Of a stretch of DNA of 64,000 bases, positions 50,433 to 59,363 are shown piece by piece. A program made the translations under genes and the position numbers. The notes under the pieces are model-generated. The model saw only the letters and a program-made list of their open reading frames with translations. It ran no database searches and was not told where the DNA came from. Numbering within the stretch: the stretch's first letter is position 1; each line of letters starts with the position of its first letter. Source of the stretch: Terriglobia bacterium (GTDB taxonomy: Bacteria; Acidobacteriota; Terriglobia; Bryobacterales; Bryobacteraceae); the NCBI GenBank assembly GCA_010084195.1, contig RGPS01000005.1, forward strand, positions 1-64,000. The letters run 5' to 3'.

Positions 50433-52208
50433 TTAAGAAGTGACAGCGGACTCCATTGCTTTTTCCTCCATGGATTTGGAGGTCATGGGCATGGAGGCGG
50501 TGTTGACGAAGTTTTCCAGTGCGAACGGGTTCAGGTTCCACTGGTGGACATCTTCGCAGTCGGCGTGTCTGGCGTAGTGTTCGCGCATTTTTTCAGCATC
50601 AAACATAGCGTCGCGCAGCTTGATGCTGTTAATGAAGGCCGCGTTCACAAGCACTCGCTTATCACCGACCACTGAGGCATAAACCTGGGCGATGATCCAG
50701 CGGGCAAACTCGCGGAGGCGTTCGACGTGCATGTCGAGTTTGTCTTCGGCCTGTTCGGTGGTGATTCCGACCTCATAGAAGAGCTTTTCCGACATGCGGA
50801 GAGGTTCGATGGAGTAGAACTCGACGTGTTCCGGTTCGGCGCGGCCAAGGAGGTCATTGGCCTTCTTCCAGTCGAAATAGTCGTGGAGAAGTTTCTGGAC
50901 TGTGCGGTTGATGGGGCCGAAGATGGCGAAGCGGCGGAGGTAGGCCGTCATGAACTTTCGATCCGCAAAGAGCTGATTCACGAAGGGCATGACGTAGAAA
51001 CCAAAGTAGATGGCCAGTTCCCAGGTGTATTTCAGGGTGAGGGTTTCCTGGTCGCCAAGACAGTTGTAGCTGAGCTGGTAGGACGGGATGTACGCGTCGT
51101 ACATGACGCGCATGATCTGTTCAAAGAAGCTGCATTTGGCTTCGAGGTCACCGGCCTCCTTCGTCTGGATAGCGTCTACGATGAGGGTGTTATAGATGGC
51201 GATGAGGTCGCTGCCGGGGCTGTAGAGGGGGTCGGAGAATCGCCCGGCCTCGCCGGTGATGGCCCACTTCGAGGCATCAATGGTTTGGCGCGCGTCGTAA
51301 GAGTAATTCACGAAGCGGCCTTCGTCGAGGATCTTGCGTTTGGCGAAGTCTTCGGCGAAAAGGGGCCAGTCTTTGGCGACCCAATCGAGCATTTTACGCC
51401 CATTCGAGACTTCTTCGGGATTGACTATGGAGTGGTCATAGACGAGACCCAGGCTGGTCTTGCCATGGAGCGGAATGACCCAGAACCAGCGTCCTTCGCC
51501 GCAGAAGTGGCCGGTACCGAGGAAGAAGGGGAAGTTGCCGAGTTCCTGACGCTTGGGGTGGTTAATCATCTCCTTGTGGGAGAAGTGGGTGAACCGTTCA
51601 TAGTTCACAATGCCATCAACCCAGGCCCAGGTGGAGCCGTGCTGAATCTGGTTCTTTTTCTCTAAAGCCAGTGATCTCTTGAGGATACCGGGACGCCCCG
51701 AAGCGTCAACCACCCACGGACCAGCGGCAGCTCCGGTCGCCCACGTGACCTTGTGGTCCGTGCCATCTGTTGCAAGATCGATCTTAATGTTCCGGGCTCC
51801 GCCTATGAAAGTGAACCGGGGATTCTCTTTGTGCACCTTCATGAGGTGTTCTTCGAGCAAGTTTCGGTCCAACTGGAAGGTGGCGATGTTGGAAAGGGTC
51901 CGGATAGCGGACGAGGACACATCTTCCCAATAATCGTGGCGTCCGCTGGTGGTTTTCCAGTGGAAGCGGAGGTTGTATTTCAGGAAATGGCTGGTGAGCA
52001 GATGCTCTTCGAGATCCAGCGTCCGGTAGAGGTAGTAGCCGGCGAGTTGCACCAGCGACTCACCAACTTTCATCGACTTTCCGGGCGGATTCTCCTGCTT
52101 ATCCAGAAGGAGGACGGTCTTGTCTGTTTCGAGCAGCAGTTGGCGGGCCAGGGTTAGGCCGGCCAGACCCGCGCCAGTAATAATGACGTCGGCTTGCACA
52201 GGGTTCAT
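50433..52208 (-). CDS. FAD-dependent oxidoreductase, tryptophan-halogenase-like
   Basis: 591 aa. FAD-binding GAGLAGLTLARQLL at residues ~12-25, then VGESLVQLAGYYLYRTLDLE with the GES motif shared by flavin halogenases, and WFWVIPLHGKTSLGLVYD near residue 245, the WxWxIP motif characteristic of flavin-dependent halogenases. The second GG-like segment is EAGRFSDPLYSPGSDLIAIY. The long C-terminal part (from ~400) is helical and not like PrnA. The halogenase catalytic lysine cannot be placed with certainty, so it may be a halogenase or a related monooxygenase. It overlaps the thioredoxin-like gene by 4 bp. Confidence 0.75.
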   Translation of the reverse strand: MNPVQADVIITGAGLAGLTLARQLLLETDKTVLLLDKQENPPGKSMKVGESLVQLAGYYLYRTLDLEEHLLTSHFLKYNLRFHWKTTSGRHDYWEDVSSSAIRTLSNIATFQLDRNLLEEHLMKVHKENPRFTFIGGARNIKIDLATDGTDHKVTWATGAAAGPWVVDASGRPGILKRSLALEKKNQIQHGSTWAWVDGIVNYERFTHFSHKEMINHPKRQELGNFPFFLGTGHFCGEGRWFWVIPLHGKTSLGLVYDHSIVNPEEVSNGRKMLDWVAKDWPLFAEDFAKRKILDEGRFVNYSYDARQTIDASKWAITGEAGRFSDPLYSPGSDLIAIYNTLIVDAIQTKEAGDLEAKCSFFEQIMRVMYDAYIPSYQLSYNCLGDQETLTLKYTWELAIYFGFYVMPFVNQLFADRKFMTAYLRRFAIFGPINRTVQKLLHDYFDWKKANDLLGRAEPEHVEFYSIEPLRMSEKLFYEVGITTEQAEDKLDMHVERLREFARWIIAQVYASVVGDKRVLVNAAFINSIKLRDAMFDAEKMREHYARHADCEDVHQWNLNPFALENFVNTASMPMTSKSMEEKAMESAVTS

Positions 52209-52771
52209 AGGGATCTCGGAAGGATGTAGTAGACGGACTGGATGGCGCAGCCGAAGCTGGCGGTTTCGTTGCGAGTGAGGGGTTCACCGGCCTCGAAGCT
52301 TTCGATGGCCGGTTCCAGATACCCGAGAAATTCGGGATCTTCGGGGTACTTGAAGTTATCGATAGCGCCACGGTAGAGGAGCCTGCCTTCACTATCCATC
52401 AGGAAGGCACGGGGAGTCTGGTGGGTGTACCATTTGGCCGCAACTTTGCCCATGGGGTCGAGGATGATGGGGTAGGTGATTTTGCGCTCTTTGGCTGCCT
52501 TCTTCACGTCATCGGCGGTTTCGCCGTGGCGGGAGGCGAGGACGAAGAAAGCGAGATCGGGGTGTCGCTCGGCGAAGGTGTTCAGAATCTTGTCGTAACG
52601 CACGCAGTGGGAGCAGGTGCTGGACCAGAAAACGACAACCGCGCCCTTTTTTTCCGTGAGAGCGACGGAGAGTGTGACTTCCTTACCGTCGAGACCCGTG
52701 AGGGTGAAGTCGGGCAGAGGCGCTCCGAAATCCTGTATTACGTTTACTGTTTCCAAGGTGTATGTCTCCAA
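52205..52771 (-). CDS. Thioredoxin-like/peroxiredoxin-type protein
   Basis: 188 aa from a TTG at 52771. No signal peptide. AhpC/TSA-type fold: PLPDFTLTGLDGKEVTLSVA, VVVFWSSTCSHCVRYDKILN with the active CSHC, YPIILDPMGKVAAKWYTHQT and PRAFLMDSEGRLLYRGAIDN. The redox pair is thioredoxin-like rather than peroxiredoxin-like. First gene of the three-gene operon, overlapping the halogenase-like gene by 4 bp; it could reduce or deliver a cofactor or substrate for that enzyme. A final C-terminal Cys (FGCAIQSVY) is unusual. Confidence 0.85.
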   Translation of the reverse strand: METYTLETVNVIQDFGAPLPDFTLTGLDGKEVTLSVALTEKKGAVVVFWSSTCSHCVRYDKILNTFAERHPDLAFFVLASRHGETADDVKKAAKERKITYPIILDPMGKVAAKWYTHQTPRAFLMDSEGRLLYRGAIDNFKYPEDPEFLGYLEPAIESFEAGEPLTRNETASFGCAIQSVYYILPRSL

Positions 52772-52800
52772 AGATTCGGCGTGCCATGCGGTGGCGTTAA

Positions 52801-54105
52801 TTACTGCGCGGGACGGGGGCAGGATTCGTCATTTTCCATTGTGTCACCCGAGTTATTGAGTGTCAGCCCGAAGACAGATGTGTCATGCAATTGCCAACTA
52901 ACGAGGTAAGAAATTCCTCCGGCGATGATGCCCGGGAGGAGGAGCTGGTGGTAGCAACCGCTCATGTCGGCGATCATGAGCAGGCCGCTGAGGTAGCCCT
53001 TGACGATGGACCCGAACATGACGATCATGCCGAGCAGCACAAAAAGTTCGGGCTGAGGGGCCGCTTCGGGCCAGATGGCGTGGAGTCCGAAGCCGAAAGC
53101 ACCACCGAACAGGGAGCCCATCACGAGAGTGGGTGCGAAGAGGCCACCGACGGCTCCGGAGCCGAAGGTGACCGAGGTTGCGAACATCTTGAGGAGCAGC
53201 AGGACGACGAAAAGGGTGACAGTGAACTGTCCATGGAGTCCGGCAAGGATGGTGGGGTAACCGGCGGAGAGGACCTGGGGGAACCAGACGCCGAGAATGC
53301 CGACGATGAGGCCTCCCAGCGTGACGCGGGCCCACAGGGGGACCGATTGGGGGAATAGCCGGGGCATGGCACGGAACATCGAGATAAAGAGATGGCCGGC
53401 GGGAGCGGCGAGCAGTCCCATGAGAGGGACGGCGGTCAGGAGGGTGAGTGTGGGCAGCGAGTTCTGCGGGAGAGTGGGGCGGAAGGGGTAGGCGTCGCCG
53501 AGGAGGGTGGTTCGCAGGAGGTAACCAAGGCCTGCTGCGGTGGCGATGGCGGCGAGGTCGCGGTCGAGTTTGGCCCCGAAGATTTCGAGGACCAGAAGGA
53601 CACCGCCTGCGGGGGAACGGAAGGCTGCTGCGACGCCTGCGGCGGTACCGGCACGGACAAGGGTGCGCAGGTGGCGTCCGGACAGGCCGAAGAGTTGTCC
53701 GGCCTGGCTTCCGGCGACGGCTCCGAGCTGGACCATGGGGCCTTCCGGACCGACGGAGCCGCCGACGGCGAGGACGAGACCGCTGGCAATTACGTTCAGG
53801 AGGCGAACGAGGCCGACTTTTCCGGAGTCGGGGCCACGGCGATGGAGAACTTCGAGGACTTCCCGGACACCACCGAGCCGGGTTTCCGGACTGAAGTGGA
53901 GCCAGAGGCCGATGCCAAAGAGGCCGAGGGTGGGGATGCCGATGACGAAGAGTGGGCGCTCCGCGGCCCAGGCGAAGAGAACCTCGTCGAAGTGGTTGGC
54001 GATGAAGTGGAACCCGATGGCTCCGAGGCCAGCCAAAATACCGGCAAGAAGTGTGGCCCCCAACAAACTGTGGACTCTGGTTCCTGGGGGGTGACTGGGG
54101 TCCAT
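52801..54105 (-). CDS. ClC-family chloride channel/antiporter
   Basis: 434 aa from the ATG at 54105; a longer frame would run through the tRNA gene and is rejected. About ten membrane helices. ClC signatures: GSVGPEGPMVQLGAVAGS (GxEGP with gating Glu), GSGAVGGLFAPTLVMGSLFG (GGLFAP) and GIIAGGISYL near the end. Members move Cl- or F- with or without H+. No CBS domain. It ends 29 bp from the thioredoxin-like gene start. Confidence 0.9.
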   Translation of the reverse strand: MDPSHPPGTRVHSLLGATLLAGILAGLGAIGFHFIANHFDEVLFAWAAERPLFVIGIPTLGLFGIGLWLHFSPETRLGGVREVLEVLHRRGPDSGKVGLVRLLNVIASGLVLAVGGSVGPEGPMVQLGAVAGSQAGQLFGLSGRHLRTLVRAGTAAGVAAAFRSPAGGVLLVLEIFGAKLDRDLAAIATAAGLGYLLRTTLLGDAYPFRPTLPQNSLPTLTLLTAVPLMGLLAAPAGHLFISMFRAMPRLFPQSVPLWARVTLGGLIVGILGVWFPQVLSAGYPTILAGLHGQFTVTLFVVLLLLKMFATSVTFGSGAVGGLFAPTLVMGSLFGGAFGFGLHAIWPEAAPQPELFVLLGMIVMFGSIVKGYLSGLLMIADMSGCYHQLLLPGIIAGGISYLVSWQLHDTSVFGLTLNNSGDTMENDESCPRPAQ

Positions 54106-54167
54106 GTAAGGAAGGGTAGCGTACCGGAATGTTGGTTGGGGGATGTGGGGGTGTAGACTAGAGAAAT

Positions 54168-54245
54168 CGGGCTGTAGCGCAGCCTGGCTAGCGCGCTTGC
54201 TTGGGGTGCAAGAGGTCCCGGGTTCGAATCCCGGCAGCCCGACCA
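54168..54245 (+). tRNA. tRNA-Pro (GGG)
   Basis: CGGGCTG at 54168-54174 pairs with CAGCCCG at 54235-54241, followed by ACCA so the CCA end is encoded. The anticodon arm CTTGC-TTGGGGT-GCAAG gives anticodon GGG, for proline. The T arm GGTTCGAATC is standard. A terminator follows at 54281. Confidence 0.93.
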
Positions 54246-54280
54246 TTAACCCCAGTTTTAAACATTATCGATAGCCAGAT

Positions 54281-54301
54281 GGGCCCCTCGGGGCCCTTTT
54301 T
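54281..54301 (+). terminator. Intrinsic terminator after tRNA-Pro
   Basis: GGGCCCC-TC-GGGGCCC (54281-54296) is followed by TTTTT. It lies 35 bp after the tRNA and probably ends its transcript. Confidence 0.85.
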
Positions 54302-54494
54302 GTTTGCTGCGAACCAAATCATCGGCTCGGTATCTTCATTGAGTCTCGCGAGATATCCGGCATAAATTTTCCTTCTGTTGGTCAGCGCCGCCCACTATAC
54401 AGGCCAGCCCAACCGAGCGGGTTTCTGTTGCGGCGACCGTCGTGTTTCAGGTAGTGGATGTGAAACATGGATCAATTCGCGATAGGATAGACCC

Positions 54495-55103
54495 ATGCGA
54501 TTTCGACTTGCCGGCCTGGCCCTGGTGCCTACGATAATTATTTCAATGACCTCCATCGTTTCTGCGCAAAATACCGGGCGGGGGGGAACGCCCACTCCCC
54601 CCATGATCCTCACGATCCCAGGCTTTCCGGACTTTGGGGTAATTCCTGTCAAGTTCAGTCAGGCCGCTCCGGGCGCTGCCCCTGGCGAGGGAACTTCTCC
54701 TGCGATGTCCTGGGCGAATGCTCCGGCGGGCACCCAGAGCTTTTTCCTCCACTTTCACGACCTTGATCTGGCACGAAATAAGACAACCGACGACCAGGCT
54801 CACTGGGTACTCTGGAACGTTCCCGCAACCGCTACCGGCTTGCCGGAAGGCGTACCCAAGGGCTTGCAATTACCCGACGGCAGCTACCAGATGAGCGCCA
54901 CGGGGCCCATGTATCGCGGGCCAGGCGCAGCCGCCAGTGGTCCGCTGCATCACTATATCTTCGAGCTCTATGCGCTCGACATCAAACTCGACGTGAAACC
55001 GGCGGCAGATGCTTTCGAGACGCGCGCCCTGGTGATGAAAGCGATTCAGGGCCACATTATCGGCAAAGCCGCCTATGGTGGTCTGTTCCGACGTCCCCAG
55101 TAG
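54495..55103 (+). CDS. YbhB/YbcL-type phosphatidylethanolamine-binding protein
   Basis: 202 aa. Signal peptide (LAGLALVPTIIISMTSIVSA). The PEBP fold is shown by GTSPAMSWANAPAGTQSFFL, DDQAHWVLWNVPATATGLPE, and HHYIFELYALDIKLDV. Bacterial YbhB/YbcL-like proteins resemble Raf kinase inhibitor protein; biochemical roles are unclear. Single gene with its own upstream region; the preceding 190 bp after the terminator hold nothing else that I can name. Confidence 0.88.
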   Translation: MRFRLAGLALVPTIIISMTSIVSAQNTGRGGTPTPPMILTIPGFPDFGVIPVKFSQAAPGAAPGEGTSPAMSWANAPAGTQSFFLHFHDLDLARNKTTDDQAHWVLWNVPATATGLPEGVPKGLQLPDGSYQMSATGPMYRGPGAAASGPLHHYIFELYALDIKLDVKPAADAFETRALVMKAIQGHIIGKAAYGGLFRRPQ

Positions 55104-55148
55104 GCGGATGAGATCACGCGCTGCGGCAGGAGCGCTAAACTACGGGTG

Positions 55149-55517
55149 ATGAAAAAACTCCTGTTAACACTCGTTGCCGCAGTCGTATTGGCTACCGGCT
55201 CTCTGCAGGCTGCCGCCGAAAAGCCCACCAGCGTGATCCATGTGGTCACCATTAAGTGGAAGGTCGGCACAACACCGGCCCAGATCGCCTCCGCGCTCAA
55301 AGGTGCCGAGACTATCGCGAACACCTATGCGGGAATCAGCCGCGTGTGGACGCGCTCCATCAAAGTCCAGGGCGACGGCTACACGCATGCGCTGGTGATG
55401 GAATTCAAGAGCGAAAAGACTCTGAAGGAATACGTCGACAGCCCCGCGCAGAAGGAATGGTACAAGATCTACCTGCCCCTCCGCGAGGAAAGCACGACGC
55501 ACGACATCACAAATTAA
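55149..55517 (+). CDS. Exported Dabb (stress-responsive A/B barrel) protein
   Basis: 122 aa from the ATG at 55149 (a GTG lies one codon upstream). Signal peptide (KKLLLTLVAAVVLATGSLQA). The mature part matches the Dabb ferredoxin-like domain: SVIHVVTIKWKVGTTPAQIA, GYTHALVMEFKSEKTLKEYV, SPAQKEWYKIYLPLREEST. Dabb proteins form dimeric barrels; exported members are common in Acidobacteria. Function unknown. Convergent with the small repeat peptide, 2 bp between stops. Confidence 0.8.
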   Translation: MKKLLLTLVAAVVLATGSLQAAAEKPTSVIHVVTIKWKVGTTPAQIASALKGAETIANTYAGISRVWTRSIKVQGDGYTHALVMEFKSEKTLKEYVDSPAQKEWYKIYLPLREESTTHDITN

Positions 55518-55519
55518 GA

Positions 55520-55660
55520 TTAGTCCTGAACGGGCTGGTCACCAACTCCATCAAAGTTCGGGAGCTTGGGGTTCGTGTTGAAATCCTGGACGGGCTGGTC
55601 GCCGACGCCAAAGTTTCCTTCTGCCAGGCCATCTTCGGTGGGGTCAATCTGTGGGCTCAT
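55520..55660 (-). CDS. 46-aa peptide with GVGDQPVQDF repeat
   Basis: The ATG at 55660 is preceded by a perfect AAGGAG (55667-55672 on the plus strand read backwards), so it is likely translated. The 46 residues contain two copies of GVGDQPVQD (residues ~18-26 and ~38-46, the second ending the protein), separated by FNTNPKLPNFD. It is acidic, has no signal peptide and no cysteine. It lies 31 bp after the kinase-TPR gene on the same strand and is probably in its transcript. It could be a kinase substrate, a peptide precursor or a small binding protein; nothing identifies which. Confidence 0.6.
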   Translation of the reverse strand: MSPQIDPTEDGLAEGNFGVGDQPVQDFNTNPKLPNFDGVGDQPVQD

Positions 55661-55691
55661 GAAAGTCTCCTTGAGATACGTCGAGAAATAA

Positions 55692-58277
55692 TCAGCGTCC
55701 CTGGGGCGGTGGAAACCGGAAGCGGGGATCGGCACGAAGCTTACTGAAATCGGGGCTCAGCCGGACCAGGTCCGCTGAAAACCCACGCTCCAGGGCTCGC
55801 ATCACCAGGGGGAGTGCTTGCTCTCGTTGACCGAGTATCTCATAACCTTCACCCACGCGGCCCTGAACGTTCGGGTTTTCGGGGTCCAGCGCCAAAGCCT
55901 GCCGCAGAATCGGCAGGCTTTTCTTTTTCTCCCCCAGGCTGGCGTAATAGCTGCCGAGCTGCGCCAACAGCTCAGCATCGGTGGGGGTCACTTTTCGGAG
56001 GCCTTCGGCAAGGTCGATAGCTTTTTGATACGCGGGCAAGGCGCGCTCCATGCCACCCTTGCCCCACTGCCAGACAGAAGCGAGATTGGCCCAGGTGAGG
56101 TAATTCGAAGGGTTGATCTTCACCGCTTTCTCATAGGACGCGGCAGCCTGTTCGAAGTCTCCCAGTTGTTCATGGAGACTGCCCAGCGCGACCAGTGCCG
56201 CGTAGTTGTCGGGGGCAAAACGCAGAGCCTTTTCATATGCCTCGCGGGCGGCGGGAAGTTGATTCTGCCGCGCCCGGACGACCCCGAAATTGCTCCAGAC
56301 GCGGGGATTGTCCGGCGTCGCCTCCAGCGCTTTGGTAAGTTGCTCAGCCGCCTCGCGGAGTTTGCCGGCAGCCAGAAAGTGCAGAGCCAGAGAATTGGGA
56401 TTTCGCCAGTCATTCGGGTTCAGATCCAGAGCTTTTTGCAGGGCTGTTTCCGCTTCACTGCTGCGGCCTTCGGCATCGTAGACCTGGGCGAGTTCGCGGT
56501 AGAGATCGGCATTTCGCGGATCCAGCTGGCGGGCGCGTCCGAAATTCTGCATGGCAAGGCTGCGCTGGCCAGTGCCGTTGTGAATTCTGCCGAGGACAAC
56601 GTAGACGGGTGCAAGGTCCTTGTCGAGAGCCAGCGCCTTTTCGGCATTCGAGAGGGCAAGGTCGCGGTAGCGGACCTCGGTGGTGCGGCGAAACTCTTCC
56701 CATTGCGCGTCGGCTAGTTCCGCCCAGGCGAGCGCGAATTTTGGATCTCGCTGGATGGTCCTTTCGTACAAACTGATGGCACGGGCAACATTGCCGGACT
56801 GATCTCTTCGGAGCAGGAACGCGTGCGCCTGGCGGTAAAGTTCATTCGCACCACCACGGGTTCCGTTACCGGCGTACGTTTTCCAATAGACGAAGAGTGC
56901 CAGCCCCAGAACTGCAACCGCAACTGCGACGACCGGAAATGAGAACTTTGACCGCGTGGCGACCGGCGGACCGGTCTCCACACGTTCACCCGCCAGAAAG
57001 TCCTCCAGGGCCTGAAGCATCGCTTCGGGAGTTGCGAAGCGCTCCTCCGGACGAATTGCTGTGGCGCGATCAACCACGGCCAGGAAAGGCGCCGCAAGAT
57101 CCGGCCGGATTGCGCTGAGGGAGCGATGCGTCCCCTGGTCGGCCGCGGCCCGCAGTTCCCGAAGTGTGCCCTGCACCGGAAAGGCTCCGCTGGCCAGAAA
57201 ATGCAGGAGCGCACCCAAGGCATAGACGTCGGACGCAACCGAGGGCTCACCACCCAGGAACAGCTCTGGGGCCATATATTGAGGTGTTCCACCGAGTTCA
57301 CGCCCGGCACCCGACTCATGACTGAGGCCGAAGTCCATCAGGAGGATTCGATTACCTGCAGTCTCACGAATCGCGTTGTCGGCCTTGATATCCCGATGAA
57401 GCATGCCGGCTGTGTGTACGGCAGCCGTGGCCCTGCAGAGTTCGGCGACGATTCCAGCCCCTTCCCGCGGGGGCAGGGGCCCCGACTCCCGAACGATAGC
57501 CGACAGGGTGGACCCCTCTATGAATTCGCTCCAGAAACCGACACGGCCATCATGCGTCTCAACGCCATAAACCGGCACGATATTCGGATGCCGGACGCGG
57601 GCCATCATGCGGGCTTCGTGGAGTGCCGCAGCCTGGTTCTCTTCCGTGCTGTCACCGACGGGCCGCAGCAGTTTGAGCGCAACATCCCGCAGCAGTTGCG
57701 TATCCCAGGCCCGATACACCCACCCGAAGCCACCGCCCCCGACGGGCTGCAGATTCTCAAATCGGCCCCATTCCCGGGGATGCCACAGTCCCTCGCTGCG
57801 GCTGATGGCCGCCAGCGCCTTGCTGTCCATTACGACGGTTTCCTCGGCTGCTTCCCGGGCAGCGAGTGAGCGCAGGCGTTGCAGGAACTCCAGGCGGCGA
57901 GTGGCCACGGGGTCGGCAACAAAAAGGAGGGGCTCGGCGCGCACCACGCTGCGGGCGGCGGGCAGCAGGCTTTCAGGACTCAGCGGCGTTTTCCAGGTCA
58001 CCAGGCGTGCCAGGGCCAGGGACACTTCGGCGTTGAGGTCAGCTGGAATCGGGAACGCAAGTTCGATGGCAGCAACTACCCGGGCCTGATCTTCCGGGCC
58101 GAGTATTCCAAGCGCCTCAGAGTAGTCGGACAACTCCTCCTCATTGGTGCCGGCTCTGAGGCGGAGGGACAAGGATGCGCCCTCGCACCTCATCCGCAAC
58201 GCGAGGGCCCAACGTCTGCCTTCCTCTCCGGATCGCACACCCGAACAAAGCCAGCCGTAGTCCGGGAGTGAGTTCAC
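55692..58277 (-). CDS. Membrane Ser/Thr protein kinase with C-terminal TPR array
   Basis: 861 aa. Residues ~1-160 are an uncharacterised helical domain. The Hanks-type kinase domain (~170-430) has the glycine loop GGGGFGWVYRAWDTQ, the VALK lysine in DVALKLLRPVGD, LHRDIKADNAIRE, DFG as LLMDFGLSHESGAG and APE as MAPELFLGGEPS. A transmembrane helix follows (FPVVAVAVAVLGLALFVYW, ~445-465), then about nine TPR units to the end (FALAWAELADAQWEEF, NADLYRELAQVYDAEGRSSE, YAALVALGSLHEQLGD). The TPRs would be outside the membrane and may sense a ligand. Acidobacteria have many such kinases. Followed after 31 bp by the 46-aa peptide. Confidence 0.88.
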   Translation of the reverse strand: MNSLPDYGWLCSGVRSGEEGRRWALALRMRCEGASLSLRLRAGTNEEELSDYSEALGILGPEDQARVVAAIELAFPIPADLNAEVSLALARLVTWKTPLSPESLLPAARSVVRAEPLLFVADPVATRRLEFLQRLRSLAAREAAEETVVMDSKALAAISRSEGLWHPREWGRFENLQPVGGGGFGWVYRAWDTQLLRDVALKLLRPVGDSTEENQAAALHEARMMARVRHPNIVPVYGVETHDGRVGFWSEFIEGSTLSAIVRESGPLPPREGAGIVAELCRATAAVHTAGMLHRDIKADNAIRETAGNRILLMDFGLSHESGAGRELGGTPQYMAPELFLGGEPSVASDVYALGALLHFLASGAFPVQGTLRELRAAADQGTHRSLSAIRPDLAAPFLAVVDRATAIRPEERFATPEAMLQALEDFLAGERVETGPPVATRSKFSFPVVAVAVAVLGLALFVYWKTYAGNGTRGGANELYRQAHAFLLRRDQSGNVARAISLYERTIQRDPKFALAWAELADAQWEEFRRTTEVRYRDLALSNAEKALALDKDLAPVYVVLGRIHNGTGQRSLAMQNFGRARQLDPRNADLYRELAQVYDAEGRSSEAETALQKALDLNPNDWRNPNSLALHFLAAGKLREAAEQLTKALEATPDNPRVWSNFGVVRARQNQLPAAREAYEKALRFAPDNYAALVALGSLHEQLGDFEQAAASYEKAVKINPSNYLTWANLASVWQWGKGGMERALPAYQKAIDLAEGLRKVTPTDAELLAQLGSYYASLGEKKKSLPILRQALALDPENPNVQGRVGEGYEILGQREQALPLVMRALERGFSADLVRLSPDFSKLRADPRFRFPPPQGR

Positions 58278-58477
58278 AAGTGTGTCACATTATAGCGGAG
58301 CGCGGATGGCTTTCCCCGGGGCGAGGGCGGAACAGCTCTGCACAAAGAACGCACATAAACACACAGCCGAGAAGCCATGTCCGATAGTCGGAAGATATTA
58401 TCGCGGCCCGGATGGGCAAAAAACAGATTGCATTTTTATTTTTTCGCCACATACTGTCGTTGGAGGCGTATTTAAGG

Positions 58478-59293
58478 ATGAGCTTTCTAACTTCGGGTAC
58501 TCTGCTTTTACTGACCGGCTTGACAACCTTGCTTCCTGCCGCGTCGATTAATTACAACCCTGCTGCTACCACCGATACAGGCTGGAGCACATGCGCCAAT
58601 TTAGCCGGTCTCCATTGCCGTACGACGGCTTACTTTGACGCGATGACGCTCAGCGATCAGAACGACACCTCGCTCAGCGCTCTGTTTCAGTCGGCTTTCA
58701 CCGCCTGGAACGCCACGGGGGGAGGCCAGGGCTGGACTTTGAACTTTGGTGGTGATCTGAATGGCACTTATGATGTCACCACCGCGACGGCACTTCAGTT
58801 CGCGGCAGGCGGAGTTGTCGCGAACGCCAATGTTGTTTCGGGAGGTCTGGAAATCGAGGTCAGTGTGGCGAATGTGACGGCGCCGGCACTAGGCGCGAAC
58901 GAGGACCTTGTCTGGATACAGGGTTTGTACGACAACTACCTGCTGGACGGCAGCATTGTCACCAGCTTCTATGAAATGGATGTCTCCACTGATCCATGCG
59001 GCGGAGTTACCGGTATCACTTGTCCTCCCGCCTATCCTTTTCAATATGGCGACAAGAAGTTCTACGATCGCCCGCGAGCATCTTACGTTGCCGGAAATAC
59101 CCAGGCGTTCTTTGACGCCAATGCATATTTCGCGGTCCGGAACACCACAACGTCGACAATTACGGTCTACGACGGCATCTCTTACGGTTTCCAAAACTAT
59201 GTTAGTCCGGAACCGGGTACCTGGGTCCTGTTATGCAGTGGCCTTGGCCTCATCCTCGTAAAGGCTCGCCGCCGTCGTCAGGAAGTACTGTAA
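58478..59293 (+). CDS. PEP-CTERM sorting-domain protein
   Basis: 271 aa from the ATG at 58478 (AAGG 4-7 bp and GGAGG 15-19 bp upstream). Signal peptide (FLTSGTLLLLTGLTTLLPA). The mature domain is of unknown type (WSTCANLAGLHCRTTAYFDA, NEDLVWIQGLYDNYLLDGS, four conserved-looking cysteines). The C-terminus SPEPGTWVLLCSGLGLILVK followed by ARRRR is a PEP-CTERM tripartite signal: PEP motif, helix, basic tail. Such proteins are processed by exosortase and go to the extracellular matrix. An 18-bp inverted repeat follows the gene. Confidence 0.8.
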   Translation: MSFLTSGTLLLLTGLTTLLPAASINYNPAATTDTGWSTCANLAGLHCRTTAYFDAMTLSDQNDTSLSALFQSAFTAWNATGGGQGWTLNFGGDLNGTYDVTTATALQFAAGGVVANANVVSGGLEIEVSVANVTAPALGANEDLVWIQGLYDNYLLDGSIVTSFYEMDVSTDPCGGVTGITCPPAYPFQYGDKKFYDRPRASYVAGNTQAFFDANAYFAVRNTTTSTITVYDGISYGFQNYVSPEPGTWVLLCSGLGLILVKARRRRQEVL

Positions 59294-59321
59294 GAACGCC
59301 TCAGGCTCGGGATGGTATCCT

Positions 59322-59363
59322 CACCCTGACAGCGCAACCTGGCTTGGTTGCGCTGTCAGGGTG
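59322..59363. terminator. 18-bp perfect inverted repeat, probable terminator
   Basis: CACCCTGACAGCGCAACC at 59322-59339 pairs with its complement at 59346-59363 around a six-base loop. It lies 28 bp after the PEP-CTERM stop. The T stretch after it is poor, so it is either a rho-aided terminator or the trace of an inserted element at the breakpoint of the damaged regulator that follows. Confidence 0.6.

Noticed and set aside
54106-54246. N-terminal extension of the ClC gene
   Set aside because: The longer frame would be read through the tRNA-Pro gene; the ATG at 54105 gives the normal ClC N-terminus.
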